Assembly (NCBI GenBank): GCA_910588215.1
Contig: CAJUQJ010000025.1
Location: 1-55,947 of the forward strand
DNA: 55,947 nt
DNA from: an uncultured Lachnospiraceae bacterium
GTDB lineage: Bacteria; Bacillota; Clostridia; Lachnospirales; Lachnospiraceae
Direction of reading: 5' to 3'
In this document: in pieces, positions 1 to 8,995 of the stretch
How the letters are laid out: every line of letters starts with the position of its first letter
How positions within the stretch are numbered: the stretch's first letter is position 1
Position numbers and translations under genes: made by a program
Notes under the pieces: generated by a model
Database searches by the model: none
The model's input: only the letters and a program-made list of their open reading frames with translations
Told to the model about the DNA's origin: nothing

Positions 1-169
1 ATTCAAGTGGTTCATCTATTGCCAGAGCATTTAAGGCACATTCAGAGCAGGGAGTAGTTTTCAATCCTTCTTCTGCTTTATTACAGTCTATCCGTAAAAA
101 GTAGCCTGCATAAGTATATATGTCAATGCTGTTATGGTGGATAGTGTATGTCGCGTAAATCATATTCAT
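1..169 (-). CDS. Partial small protein leaving the left edge (DUF6061-like)
   Basis: A minus-strand reading frame opens with ATG at 169 (second in-frame ATG at 163) and stays open for 56 codons to the window edge, so its C-terminus is missing. The visible protein contains the segments YAGYFLRID, KAEEGLKTTP and ALNALAIDEPLE. From memory this resembles small DUF6061-type proteins that are common in Clostridia and often carried on conjugative elements; that assignment was not tested. The plus strand over 3-104 is also open but less protein-like. The upstream ribosome site is weak (GGAAA). No catalytic residues can be named. The gene may be the last member of a mobile element lying to the left. 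Confidence 0.5.
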   Translation of the reverse strand, partial: MNMIYATYTIHHNSIDIYTYAGYFLRIDCNKAEEGLKTTPCSECALNALAIDEPLE

Positions 170-416
170 TTTGACCAATTTCCATATATTTCGTGTTATA
201 ATGTTTTATGTGATTTTGTTTCCCTCATTTTTTCCCTCATTAGGGTTCGTAATACCCTGTGAGAAGATATAATACAAGGGAAACTTTAAGGGAAAGCTCA
301 CCTGCGATAAACTTAGTGTTTTCAAGGGTTAGCGGAAAATTTAATATCAAAATATAACAGCTAATATTTTCCTTAAAATCATCAAATCACAATCGGAATT
401 TGCGGGAGGAAAGATA
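170..416. promoter_or_regulatory. Intergenic region with paired repeats and an extended -10 promoter
   Basis: This stretch has no gene. It holds an extended -10 (TGTTATAAT, 194-202) that could drive the Nudix gene. Downstream are two direct copies of TTTCCCTCATT (219-229 and 231-241), a small stem-loop AGGGT/ACCCT (242-258), and two direct copies of AAGGGAAA (276-283 and 288-295). The two repeat types are partly inverse to each other, as in operator arrays or integrase arm sites. Confidence 0.35.
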
Positions 417-935
417 ATGGATAAATGGTTGGAAACGAGACAGCTTCAAGTACATTTTGTATCGGCTGCCGGGTTAGTGTATAAAGATGATAAGGTTTTA
501 CTGATAAGATCTAAAAATAGAGGATGGGAATTACCAGGTGGTGTAGTAGAGCAGGGTGAATCCGTATTAGACGGATTAAAACGGGAAATTTCTGAAGAAA
601 GCGGTGTGACTGCAGAAGCAGAGAAGCTTGTAGGTATTTATCAGAGATTGTCATCAAAGCCCGGATATGGCCCTCTTGAAGGAATGGTCTTACCAACGAC
701 TGTCAATTTGACCTTTATCTGTAAATACATGGGAGGAAAGGAAGCTGTTTCAGATGAAAGTATTGAGGTGGCGTGGTTTGCTCCAAATGAAGTAAAAGAA
801 AAAATAACTGACCCATATATAAGAAAAGCAGTTGAAGATTTGCTCAAATTTGATGGCAAACAACATTTTTGTACCTTTAAGAGCATGGCAGATGGAAACA
901 TAGAGTTTATTAGTGACGATCTCGTTGGATCATAA
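417..935 (+). CDS. Nudix hydrolase
   Basis: This 172-residue protein probably hydrolyses a nucleoside diphosphate linked to another group in the cytoplasm. The Nudix box is complete at residues 42-64: G42, E48, R56-E57, E60-E61, G63. The glutamates bind Mg2+. The fold starts at about residue 10 and ends near 145, followed by a short tail. The ATG follows GGGAGGAAAG at good spacing. It stands just upstream of an ADP-ribosylglycohydrolase on the same strand, so an ADP-ribose or NAD-related substrate is conceivable, but the sequence does not fix the substrate. Confidence 0.9.
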   Translation: MDKWLETRQLQVHFVSAAGLVYKDDKVLLIRSKNRGWELPGGVVEQGESVLDGLKREISEESGVTAEAEKLVGIYQRLSSKPGYGPLEGMVLPTTVNLTFICKYMGGKEAVSDESIEVAWFAPNEVKEKITDPYIRKAVEDLLKFDGKQHFCTFKSMADGNIEFISDDLVGS

Positions 936-1080
936 CAAATAAAAATCAAGTCATAATAAAATTGCGGCACAAGAAGAGTAAGCCTATACTGCAGGAGGAT
1001 AGAATGGGCTACTTGTATTTAATTTGGGAATCAGAGCAGTCAAGAAAGATGGCATATAATGGTAGAAGGGGATATATAGA

Positions 1081-2046
1081 ATGCATAGTTATGGGCGGAG
1101 AGATTTTCTAAAACAAGTTTATGGTGGAATTCTAGGATTGGCAGTAGGTGATGCTTTAGGTGTTCCTGTCGAATTCATGAGCAGACAGGAAATCAGTAAA
1201 GATCCAGTTAGTTCTATGCGGGGATATGGAACGCATGACCAGCCCATGGGGACCTGGTCTGACGATACGAGTTTGACACTGGCATTGATGGACAGTATTG
1301 TTGAGAAAGGTGGAATAGACTATACGGATATCATGGACAGATTTACAGGATGGCTGATGTATGGCGACTATACCGCAACTGGGGAAGTTTTTGATGTAGG
1401 AAATACAACCAGCAGGGCGATCATGAATTATGGCCGTGGAACGGATCCGTTAGAATGTGGAGGTATATCAGAGTATGAAAATGGCAATGGATCATTGATG
1501 AGAATTCTCCCTCTGGCATATTATTTTAGGAAGCGGCCAGATGCTGCGATAGAGTTCCGAATGGAGATTGTACATAATGTTTCGGCGCTGACACACCGGC
1601 ATCCTATTAGCCTTATCGGATGTGGTATCTATATCAATATTGCAATGAAGTTATTAACAAGTGAATCATCCCTGTATATTTGCATAGAACAGGGGATAAG
1701 TGAAGCATTTGAATACTATGAAGCCCGGATGTATGATGACCTGCAGAGCTATATACGCCTAAAGAGATTATCCGATTTTGTAAAATGCTCCGAGAAGGAT
1801 ATAAAAAGCAGTGGATATATTGTTGATACATTGGAGGCAGCAGTATGGTGTTTACTAAATACTGATTCTTATGGACAATGTGTCTTGAAAGCAGTGAATC
1901 TTGGAGATGACACAGATACTGTTGGCGCTGTTGCCGGCGGTCTGGCCGGGATTTACTATGGATATGAAGGGATTTCGTGTGAGTGGGTTGATGTGCTGGC
2001 TCAAAGGAAGTATATTGAGGAGCTGTGTGAAAAACTGCATGGCTGA
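1081..2046 (+). CDS. ADP-ribosylglycohydrolase family protein
   Basis: This 321-residue protein belongs to the DraG/ARH family, which removes ADP-ribose from proteins or small molecules using two Mg2+ ions. Family motifs are present: GLAVGDALGVPVEF (residues 19-32), the metal-binding WSDDTSL (59-65) and the C-terminal GDDTDT (275-280) followed by a glycine-rich helix start. Length is normal. Upstream lies AAGGGG at a usable distance. There is no signal peptide, so it is cytoplasmic. A terminator follows at 2231. It may form a nucleotide or ADP-ribose housekeeping pair with the upstream Nudix gene. Confidence 0.9.
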   Translation: MHSYGRRDFLKQVYGGILGLAVGDALGVPVEFMSRQEISKDPVSSMRGYGTHDQPMGTWSDDTSLTLALMDSIVEKGGIDYTDIMDRFTGWLMYGDYTATGEVFDVGNTTSRAIMNYGRGTDPLECGGISEYENGNGSLMRILPLAYYFRKRPDAAIEFRMEIVHNVSALTHRHPISLIGCGIYINIAMKLLTSESSLYICIEQGISEAFEYYEARMYDDLQSYIRLKRLSDFVKCSEKDIKSSGYIVDTLEAAVWCLLNTDSYGQCVLKAVNLGDDTDTVGAVAGGLAGIYYGYEGISCEWVDVLAQRKYIEELCEKLHG

Positions 2047-2230
2047 CGGTAAGTCATTTAAGTTGTGCTTGGGTTTGGCTAACATTATAATGGAAATAGA
2101 TAAGAAACGGTGAAGTTACTATGTCGCTAAAAGCTGAGATCGTCAAAACTGCTTTTACTGTGGCGATCCTTCTACAGTAAATGTTTATCGTAGAGTCAAG
2201 AGCCAGTTAGGAAAAGCATAATTTGTCACA
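2047..2230. other. Intergenic stretch before the terminator
   Basis: No credible gene is seen. A short plus-strand frame ending with TAA near 2221 reads NCFYCGDPSTVNVYRR and may be a decayed C-terminus, but it is too short to judge. Confidence 0.25.
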
Positions 2231-2267
2231 ATCCCTTGTAATTGCAGATTATAAGGGATATCTTTTT
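2231..2267 (+). terminator. Rho-independent terminator
   Basis: A 12-bp stem (2231-2242 with 2248-2259, one G-U pair) with loop TGCAG is followed by ATCTTTTT. It separates the Nudix/ADP-ribosylglycohydrolase pair from the GH3 gene. Confidence 0.75.
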
Positions 2268-2333
2268 ATCATACAGGCGACACAGATACAAACAGGAAAA
2301 GAATGTGGATAGATTAGAAGGAGGACAAAAGAA

Positions 2334-4900
2334 ATGAAGCTGCGCAAAAGAAACTACCCGAGGACACTGTCTGCGGAAGAAAGCGACAGGGAGCGGGAAC
2401 ATCGCAGGATCGCCAGGAGAGCTGCGGCAGAAGGAATCGTGCTTTTGGAAAATGACGGTGTTCTGCCGCTGCAGGCCGGTGCCAGGATTGCGCTGTACGG
2501 CTTTGGCGCCAGATATACAATCAAAGGCGGGACAGGATCGGGCAGTGTCAACAACCGGAGCAATGTGAGTATTGATGAGGGGCTTCGCAACAGTGGCTTT
2601 GTCATTACCACGGACGACTGGCTGGCGGATTATGACAGACGTTATCAGGAGGCACGGGAGGAATGGGAAGCATCCATTTACCGGATCGCAGGCGGACGGG
2701 AGGATTTCGACGCCTTATACAAGGCGCATGCGGCAAATCCCATGGCGGCTCCAAGTGGAAAGGCGATCACGGCAAAGGACAGCGGGGACACGGACACGGC
2801 GGTCTATGTGGTCAGCAGGATCTCCGGGGAAGGCGCTGACCGCTATGTGAAGAAGGGAGACTATTATCTGTCCGAGACAGAATACCGGGAACTAAAGGAC
2901 ATTGCGTCTCTGTATGACAAGACCATCGTCATTTTGAACACGGGAGGGATCATCGACCTTTCCTTTGTGGAGGAATTGGGAATAGCGGCGGTGGTGTATC
3001 TGTCGCAGGCGGGCATGGAGGGCGGCAACGCACTGGCGGATGTCCTCAGCGGGCAGGTAAATCCCAGCGGCAGACTGACCGACACCTGGGCCAATGCCTA
3101 CGTGGACTATCCGGGCAGTGAGGAGTTTAGCCACAATAACGGCAATTTGTATGAAGAAAAATATAAAGAAGGAATCTACGTAGGCTACCGCTACTTTGAT
3201 TCCTTTGGCGTTAAGCCCAGATACTGTTTTGGCTATGGCCTTTCCTATACCAGTTTCGCGCTGCGCACAGAGGAGATCACGCTGCAGGGACACCGGGCAG
3301 TCATCCGGGTGAATGTAAGAAATACGGGCAATGTATCTGGCAAGGAAGTGGTGCAGGCATATGTCTCCTGTCCGTCCGGGCATTTGAAGAAAGAGAAGAA
3401 GCGCCTGACGGCGTTTGCGAAGACAAGACTTCTTCTGCCGGGAGAGGAAGAAAGCGTGACACTGGAATTTGACCTGTCATTGCTGGAATCTTATTGGGCG
3501 GGAAAAGCGGCTTATGCCATGGAGCAGGGAAAGTATTATATTTTTATCGGAAAAAATGCGGCCAAGACAGAGATGGCAGGCTGTTTGGAACTGAGCGGGA
3601 CCATATTGATGAGCGAACTGCATAGTATATGTCCGCTGTTGACTTCGCTGACGGAGATCGAGCCGGCGGATGAGCTGGTGGAGGCGTGGGAAAAGGAGTT
3701 TGCCGAAATCTGCCGGAACAGGGGGCTGCCCGTTATTTCCATGGATCGGGAAGTGCAGGAAATGCGGGCAGAAGAGGAGACGCAACGGCAAAGCCGTAAG
3801 AATACCAAAGAGACTGCGGACGAGGCTTCCAGGCTGGCGGAGCAGCTGACTCTTATGCAGAAAGCAATGCTGGTGTGCGGAAGGGTCAAGGACGGAGGTG
3901 CGGAAGTGATAGGAAACGCATCGGTGACGGTGCCGGGAGCAGCGGGCGAGACGACACGGATCTTAGAGGAACCGTATCAGATCGGCAGCATTGTGCTGGC
4001 GGACGGGCCGGCAGGGCTGCGGCTGCAAAAGCATTACGAGGAAAATCCGGCTGATGGCAGTATCTATTCTCTGGGCCAGATCGAGAGTTTGGAAAACCGT
4101 ATTTTCCAAAAGGAATTCCTGCACGAGGGATCTGTCTCGCATTATCAGTTCTGCAGTGCGATTCCGGTGGGCACGCATCTGGGACAGAGCTTTGATGTGG
4201 AGCTGCTGCAGGAGATCGGAGAGATGATAGGGCGTGAGATGGAAGAATTCGGTATAACATTGTGGCTGGCCCCGGGACTGAACATTCACAGGAATCCGCT
4301 TTGCGGGCGAAACTTTGAATATTATTCGGAGGATCCGCTTGTAAGCGGCAAGATGGCGGCAGCGATCACCTTGGGCGTACAGAAGATACCGGGGGTCGGA
4401 ACGACGATCAAGCATTATGCGTGCAACAACCAGGAAGATAACCGCTGGGGTGTGGATTCCGTTGTATCGGAGCGGGCATTGCGGGAAATCTATTTGAAAG
4501 GGTTTGAAATCGCAGTCAGGACTTCCCAGCCCTGGCCATTATGACTTCTTATAATAAAGTAAACGGTGTTCATGCCGCCAATAACTATGACCTGTGCACG
4601 ACGGCCGCCAGACAGGAGTGGGGATTTGCAGGGATCATCATGACGGACTGGACGACCACCAACAGCGGGCATGGGGCATCTGCAGCCAGATGTATTGCGG
4701 CCGGGAACGATCTGGTGATGCCGGGACGAGTGTCGGATATTCAGGAGATCATGGACGCTGTGCAGGGAGAGAAGCATTTGCGTCTGCCTGAAAAGGATCT
4801 GAATGCATGTGCGGCGAGAATGCTACGGATCATTCTCGCGTCAAATATTTATGAGGGAGCGGAGAGCTATAGTTATAGAAATTTCGTTTACTATATTTGA
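2334..4900 (+). pseudogene. GH3 beta-glucosidase, permuted domain order, frameshifted
   Basis: The two frames 2334-4544 and 4541-4900 together encode one GH3 enzyme of about 855 residues. The domain order is swapped: the GH3 C-terminal alpha/beta sandwich comes first (IVLLENDGVLPL near residue 35, ISGEGADR near 164, GYGLSYT near 303), then a fibronectin-III-like domain, then the TIM barrel (ADGPAGLRL near 557, IKHYACNNQ near 690). This order is known for some rumen and clostridial beta-glucosidases. In the CCC run at 4530-4532 one base appears to be missing. Frame one ends in QPWPL, whereas the next frame continues as LAIMTSYNKVNG, as the family expects. The nucleophile Asp of MTDW (4646-4648) lies after the break, so the long piece alone should be inactive. 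The start follows GAAGGAGG. No signal peptide is seen. The shift may be a real mutation or a sequencing error. Confidence 0.85.
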
Positions 4901-4945
4901 AAGGAAAAACGCTGGAATAATTTTTTTCTCAAAATTTTTAAAAAA

Positions 4946-4976
4946 GTTTCAACACTTTTCTCTTCTCAAACGTTAT
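4946..4976 (+). promoter_or_regulatory. Candidate ECF-type promoter of the sigma factor gene
   Basis: GTTTCAACA (4946-4954) is separated by 16 bases from CGTTAT (4971-4976). An AAC-containing -35 and CGT-type -10 are typical of ECF sigma targets and would allow autoregulation. The surroundings are very A/T-rich. Confidence 0.4.
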
Positions 4977-5035
4977 ATATATGAAAGCGCAAAAGACAAT
5001 GGATCTTGCTTGGGGAAGGAGACAGAGGTGCAGGT

Positions 5036-5551
5036 ATGATCGATGAACTGTATGATTCCCTCTATCAGGAACTCACAGGCTGGTGCACGGCCATGGCTGG
5101 CAGCAGGACGCAGGCAGAAGATCTGGTGCAGGAGGCATTTCTGCGGGCGATGTTGAACACCGGGCTGCTGCAAGAGCTTGACGCCGGCAAACGCCGGGCA
5201 TGGATGTACCGCACGGTCAAAAACCTGTACATAGACAGGAAACGCCGGGAAGCCTTTGAGACCATGGTGGAGCAGATGCCCGAGGAAGGGGTCGAGGATA
5301 CGGAATATGCGCAGGTGGATGACGCACAGCTTCTGGCTGTACTGACGCCGGAGGAGAGGATGCTTTTTACACTGCGTTATCTGGAAGGCTATAATTCCGC
5401 AGAGTTGGGAAAACTCTTCGGCCTGCCTTCCGGCACGGTGAGATCCAGACTGTCGGATGCCAGAAGTCGCCTGCGGCAGTCGCTGGAGGAGACCGGCGGT
5501 CAGGGAAAACGAAGAGACGGCAAAAAGAGAGACCGGAGAGACCGGACTTAA
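5036..5551 (+). CDS. ECF-type RNA polymerase sigma-70 family factor
   Basis: This 171-residue protein has only sigma regions 2 and 4. Region 2 contains QAEDLVQEAFLRA and WMYRTVKNLYIDRKRR (residues about 25-75). Region 4 contains LTPEERMLFTLRYLEGY and a helix-turn-helix ending in GTVRSRLSDARSRLR (about 105-155). ATG 5036 is preferred over TTG 5006, because GAGGTG lies 5 bases upstream and residues before it do not fit the family. The gene is followed after 20 bases by the repeat protein at 5572, so both are probably one transcript. No anti-sigma factor with a membrane segment is adjacent, which is unusual. What signal it answers is unknown. Confidence 0.9.
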   Translation: MIDELYDSLYQELTGWCTAMAGSRTQAEDLVQEAFLRAMLNTGLLQELDAGKRRAWMYRTVKNLYIDRKRREAFETMVEQMPEEGVEDTEYAQVDDAQLLAVLTPEERMLFTLRYLEGYNSAELGKLFGLPSGTVRSRLSDARSRLRQSLEETGGQGKRRDGKKRDRRDRT

Positions 5552-5571
5552 AGAAAGGGACAGGTGTTGAC

Positions 5572-6804
5572 ATGTCAGAGAAGAAAAAATTTATCTTAAA
5601 TTGTGATGTATGTGATGCGAGAAAGATCAAGGAGGAGAGTCTGTCGGAGTACGAACAGATTATTATCAATGCGGATTTGATCCTGGTAGATGAGTACAGC
5701 CGGGATGTATTTCACAGACTCCCCATAATGTGCAATGCGGATGAGATGGTGGATGTGGAGGGCGATGTGGCGGTGGTCTGCTCAAACGGCAACTACGAGA
5801 TTGGCAGCGACACGGCATTTCAGAAAAAGACCGTGCTGTGTGTGAACGGAAGGCTGGCTATTCATTCGGGTGCAGAGAAGGCTATGGAAAATGTCCTGAA
5901 GATCTGTGTCAATGGCAGCGCCAGATACCCAGAGAGCATGGCTCCTTTTCTGGACAGGATGCTTGTCAACGGAGAGGCGCGGTGTATTCCGGATGACTGT
6001 ATCGAATTGAAATCGGTCTTTGTGATCGATAAGTATTTTCCGCTGCGGGCGAGACAGGACGGAAAGTATTACGTAGAGCATAAGGTCGTGCTGACAGACA
6101 GGGATGTGGACGTTACAGCGCTCACAGACAAGAATGTACGCTTTGTGACGAAGCGCTTCTTGGTGAGAGAGGAACTGGCCCCGCAGGCGGTGGTCCTGGT
6201 TGAGGAAAGCGTGGAACTGGATGTAGTGCCGGAAGGTTTTGCTTATGTCAGAGAGGAAGCGGTTTTGAACGAGGCTTTGGTGAACAAATACGGAACGAAA
6301 ATGTATATTGACGGCAATCTGACCTTGACGGACGGGAGCGAGCGCTGCTTTGACAAGATAGAAAAGCTGGTGATCAAAGGGGATGTGCTTCTTCTGAAAC
6401 GACAGTCGGAAGATTTTGCCAGGGTGGATGCTTCCTACAGGAAACTGGTATTTACGAAAGGACGGCATGTATCGACCAAGGCTCTGATCGTGGTGGACGA
6501 GAGGATGCTGGAAACCGCACCGGATGGCGTGGAAATCGTCAACAGTGCACTGGTGAAGGTGGAAAAGGATGTGGATCCGGAACTGATCATAGAGAGACTT
6601 TCCGTGAAAAACTGCGCCCAGGTATTCTGCGGCAGGGAACAGAAGAGCGCGCTGCATCTGGTATGTAAAAATGTGGCGAAGATCAGCGACGAAGAGATGC
6701 CGTCCGATGTGGAGGGAGAAGGCGGCGAAGCGGACGGCATTCTGGGAATGTTGAAAAAGACTGCAAACTGTAAAGTAGTGAATGCGGACACGTATCTTCT
6801 GTAA
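5572..6804 (+). CDS. Repeat protein of unknown function, beta-helix-like, paired with sigma factor
   Basis: I do not recognise this 410-residue protein as a named family. It has no signal peptide or membrane segment. The N-terminal part repeats a short beta-strand unit ending in an NG turn about every 20 residues: CSNG (70-73), CVNG (90-93), CVNG (112-115), LVNG (131-134). Weaker units (YIDG, VIKG) occur in the second half. Such spacing resembles rungs of a beta-helix, as in bactofilins or polymer-forming cytoskeletal proteins, but this is inference. It starts 20 bases after the sigma gene with AAAGGGA upstream, so it probably belongs to that regulon, as a structural target or as the regulator of the sigma factor. 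The C-terminus is acidic and glycine-rich (VEGEGGEADG). Confidence 0.6.
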   Translation: MSEKKKFILNCDVCDARKIKEESLSEYEQIIINADLILVDEYSRDVFHRLPIMCNADEMVDVEGDVAVVCSNGNYEIGSDTAFQKKTVLCVNGRLAIHSGAEKAMENVLKICVNGSARYPESMAPFLDRMLVNGEARCIPDDCIELKSVFVIDKYFPLRARQDGKYYVEHKVVLTDRDVDVTALTDKNVRFVTKRFLVREELAPQAVVLVEESVELDVVPEGFAYVREEAVLNEALVNKYGTKMYIDGNLTLTDGSERCFDKIEKLVIKGDVLLLKRQSEDFARVDASYRKLVFTKGRHVSTKALIVVDERMLETAPDGVEIVNSALVKVEKDVDPELIIERLSVKNCAQVFCGREQKSALHLVCKNVAKISDEEMPSDVEGEGGEADGILGMLKKTANCKVVNADTYLL

Positions 6805-7171
6805 GGAACCTTTACAGTAAACCCCCATCATGCTCAGCCTGCCGCTTAGCGGGCCGCATGGCCATCCATGCTGTGAAAGTCGAAGACTTTCATAGTAAAA
6901 CAGTGCGCTATACCGTATTATAGAAGGCAAATTTTCAGCCGTACCTGTACCGCTGGAAAATAGAACAGCCGGGGCTGCCCACAGCCCTGGCTGTTCTGCT
7001 GTGGGACGTTTTGCTGACTGTGGATTATAAAGATATATACGGCTGCGATAAGCGAAGAAGTGAAGATTGGCCATAATTTATCCCCGGATTTTCTTTATTT
7101 TTTCTGTTTTATGTACTGCAAAGATGTAATAAAATAAAGGATAAACGATAACAATTACGGCTGAGAATGCT
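6805..7171. other. Gene-free region with several hairpins
   Basis: No gene is seen in these 367 bases. It holds a perfect small hairpin TGAAAGTC-GAA-GACTTTCA (6874-6892), an imperfect palindrome around CAGCCGTACCTGTACCGCTG (6936-6955) and the alternative-stem structure annotated separately at 6962-7005. The 3' part (7080-7150) is A/T-rich and likely carries the promoter of the kinase gene, but no clear -35/-10 pair stands out. Confidence 0.5.
6962..7010 (+). terminator. Strong hairpin with alternative stem, terminator or attenuator
   Basis: A 15-bp stem (6962-6976 with 6983-6997, one G-U pair, loop GCCCAC) overlaps a second possible stem CCCACAGC/GCTGTGGG (6978-6985 with 6998-7005) that is followed by ACGTTTT. 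The two stems cannot form together. It may simply terminate the sigma/repeat-protein transcript, or may be a switch ahead of the kinase gene. Confidence 0.45.
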
Positions 7172-7198
7172 GTGGCAGAAAGGAACATAGATACGGGT

Positions 7199-8995
7199 AT
7201 GCGGATCATAATGGAGAAACTGGAAAACCATCTAAACGATTACCGTCTGAAGAAAAAGCTGCAGATGCTCTATATCTTCTGCGTCCTGTTTCCCCTTGTT
7301 GTGACAGACGGGGTTATCCTATATGACCTGATCCGTTTGGAGCGGCAGAGACAGCAGTACGAAATGGAAAATGTGGCGAGCGCCGTGCAGTATAACCTAT
7401 CCAATACCGTGGAGCATTCTGCGGCTACGGCTAAGAATATTTATCTGAACCGTTACATAGAAAATTTTCTGAACGTACAGTTTGGATCGGTATTGGAATA
7501 TGTAATGGGCAGACAGAGATTTATGAAGGATACACTGTTTGAGAGCAGTTTGGGAATGGATAATACAAAGCTGACCATGTATGCTGATAATGAGACGATC
7601 GTAAATGGCGGAGAGTTTTCCAGGATCTCGGCAGCCAGAGGAACGGGCTGGTATGAACGACTGCAGGAAAGCGGCGAGGACATGCTCTTTCTGTTTTATT
7701 ATGATGACGGGAGGAATCCGGCAGTTGACGGAAAGAGGAAGCTCCTGTTTCTGCGTAAGATGAATTTTTTTCATAACAGCCCCTGTGAAAAGGTGTTGAA
7801 GATTGAGATGGATTACAGCAATATGGTAAGGGACCTGGAGCGGATGCATTACGAGCAGCCGGTCTATATCTGCAGGGACGGAGAGATCCTTCTGTCTAAT
7901 GAAGGCCATAACAGTGTACTGCAGAAGTTTGAAGGCTTTACGGACGTTGACAGGGTCGGTTTTGAGAAAGAGATCACGCTTTACGGAGAAAAATTACAGA
8001 TTTATGTGCTGAAAACACCCGGCAGTATACTGCCATTCCTGCGGGAGAATATTGTATTGATCGGTACACTGCTGCTTGTCAATATCATTCTTCCCTGGTT
8101 TCTGATGCGGCAGATCGACAGTTCTATAACCGCTCGGATAGGAGAACTCAGCCATGTATTTGAGAGCGTGGGTAAGGACCGCATGACGGAGCTTTCACGG
8201 GTGCGCGGCAAGGATGAGATTGGGAGTCTGATGCTGAATTACAATCGCATGGCGGTCAGGATGAATGATCTGATCCAGACAGTGTATAAGGACAAGCTGA
8301 AGGAGCAGGAGATGGATATAGCAAGGCAGAGTGCGGAACTTCTTGCCTTGCGCAGTCAGATTAATCCGCATTTTCTTTTCAACGCGCTGGAGAGTATCCG
8401 CATGCACAGTGTTTTGAAAGGAGAATATGAGACCGCGGATATGGTGGAAAAGCTTGCCATCATGGAGCGGCAGAACGTAGACTGGGGCGTTGACGATGTG
8501 GAGATCGGGAAGGAGATGGAATTTGTTGAAGCCTACCTGGGACTTCAGAAATACCGTTTTGGGGATAGACTTTCTTATGAGTTGAGTGTGGCGCCGGATT
8601 GTGTGACAGTAAGGATACCGAAACTTACACTGGTGACGTTTGTAGAGAACGCTTGTGTCCATGGAATTGAAAGCAAGACCGCTCCAGGCTGGATTTTTGT
8701 CCGCATATACAAAGAGAACGGAATACTTTGTATAGAAGTGGAGGATACGGGGGACGGCATGGAAGAAGACGCGCTGGCGGATATTCTGGATAAAATGCGT
8801 AACGCAAGTATTGACAGACTACGGGCGAAGGGGCGCGTGGGTATTTTAAATGCCTGTCTGCGTTTGAAAATGATGCCTGCCTGCAAAGCCGATTTCTATA
8901 TAGAAAGTGAAAAAGGAACAGGGACTATGATCCAGATTAGGATATCGCCGGAGATACTTTCGGAACCGGGAGGGGGTGAAAATGGACATGCTTAA
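7199..8995 (+). CDS. YesM-type sensor histidine kinase
   Basis: This membrane kinase probably senses an extracellular glycan or its bound binding protein and phosphorylates the YesN regulator encoded next to it. Numbered from GTG 7172, it has a membrane segment at about 30-53, an extracytoplasmic sensor region of about 235 residues, a second membrane segment at about 292-312, a HAMP region, and the His_kinase motif INPHFLFN with phospho-acceptor H400. The ATPase domain shows VENACVHG (N493) and DTGDGM. Start choice is uncertain: GTG 7172, ATG 7199 or ATG 7211. 7199 has AAAGGA upstream, though 13 bases away. The 3' end overlaps the regulator gene, indicating co-translation. Confidence 0.92.
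   Translation: MRIIMEKLENHLNDYRLKKKLQMLYIFCVLFPLVVTDGVILYDLIRLERQRQQYEMENVASAVQYNLSNTVEHSAATAKNIYLNRYIENFLNVQFGSVLEYVMGRQRFMKDTLFESSLGMDNTKLTMYADNETIVNGGEFSRISAARGTGWYERLQESGEDMLFLFYYDDGRNPAVDGKRKLLFLRKMNFFHNSPCEKVLKIEMDYSNMVRDLERMHYEQPVYICRDGEILLSNEGHNSVLQKFEGFTDVDRVGFEKEITLYGEKLQIYVLKTPGSILPFLRENIVLIGTLLLVNIILPWFLMRQIDSSITARIGELSHVFESVGKDRMTELSRVRGKDEIGSLMLNYNRMAVRMNDLIQTVYKDKLKEQEMDIARQSAELLALRSQINPHFLFNALESIRMHSVLKGEYETADMVEKLAIMERQNVDWGVDDVEIGKEMEFVEAYLGLQKYRFGDRLSYELSVAPDCVTVRIPKLTLVTFVENACVHGIESKTAPGWIFVRIYKENGILCIEVEDTGDGMEEDALADILDKMRNASIDRLRAKGRVGILNACLRLKMMPACKADFYIESEKGTGTMIQIRISPEILSEPGGGENGHA

Noticed and set aside
3..104. Plus-strand open frame at the left edge (33 codons, SSGSSIARAFKAHSEQ...)
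   Set aside because: The opposite strand gives a longer, more protein-like frame with an ATG start. Both cannot be real genes.
171..202. Classical sigma-A promoter TTGACC...TATAAT
   Set aside because: Spacing of 20 bases is too long for a standard -35/-10 pair. Kept only as an extended -10 candidate.
5782..7074. Long open frame (430 codons) on the minus strand
   Set aside because: It lies opposite the sigma-linked repeat protein and runs through the hairpin region. It has no recognisable domain and histidine/arginine-rich composition typical of antisense shadows.
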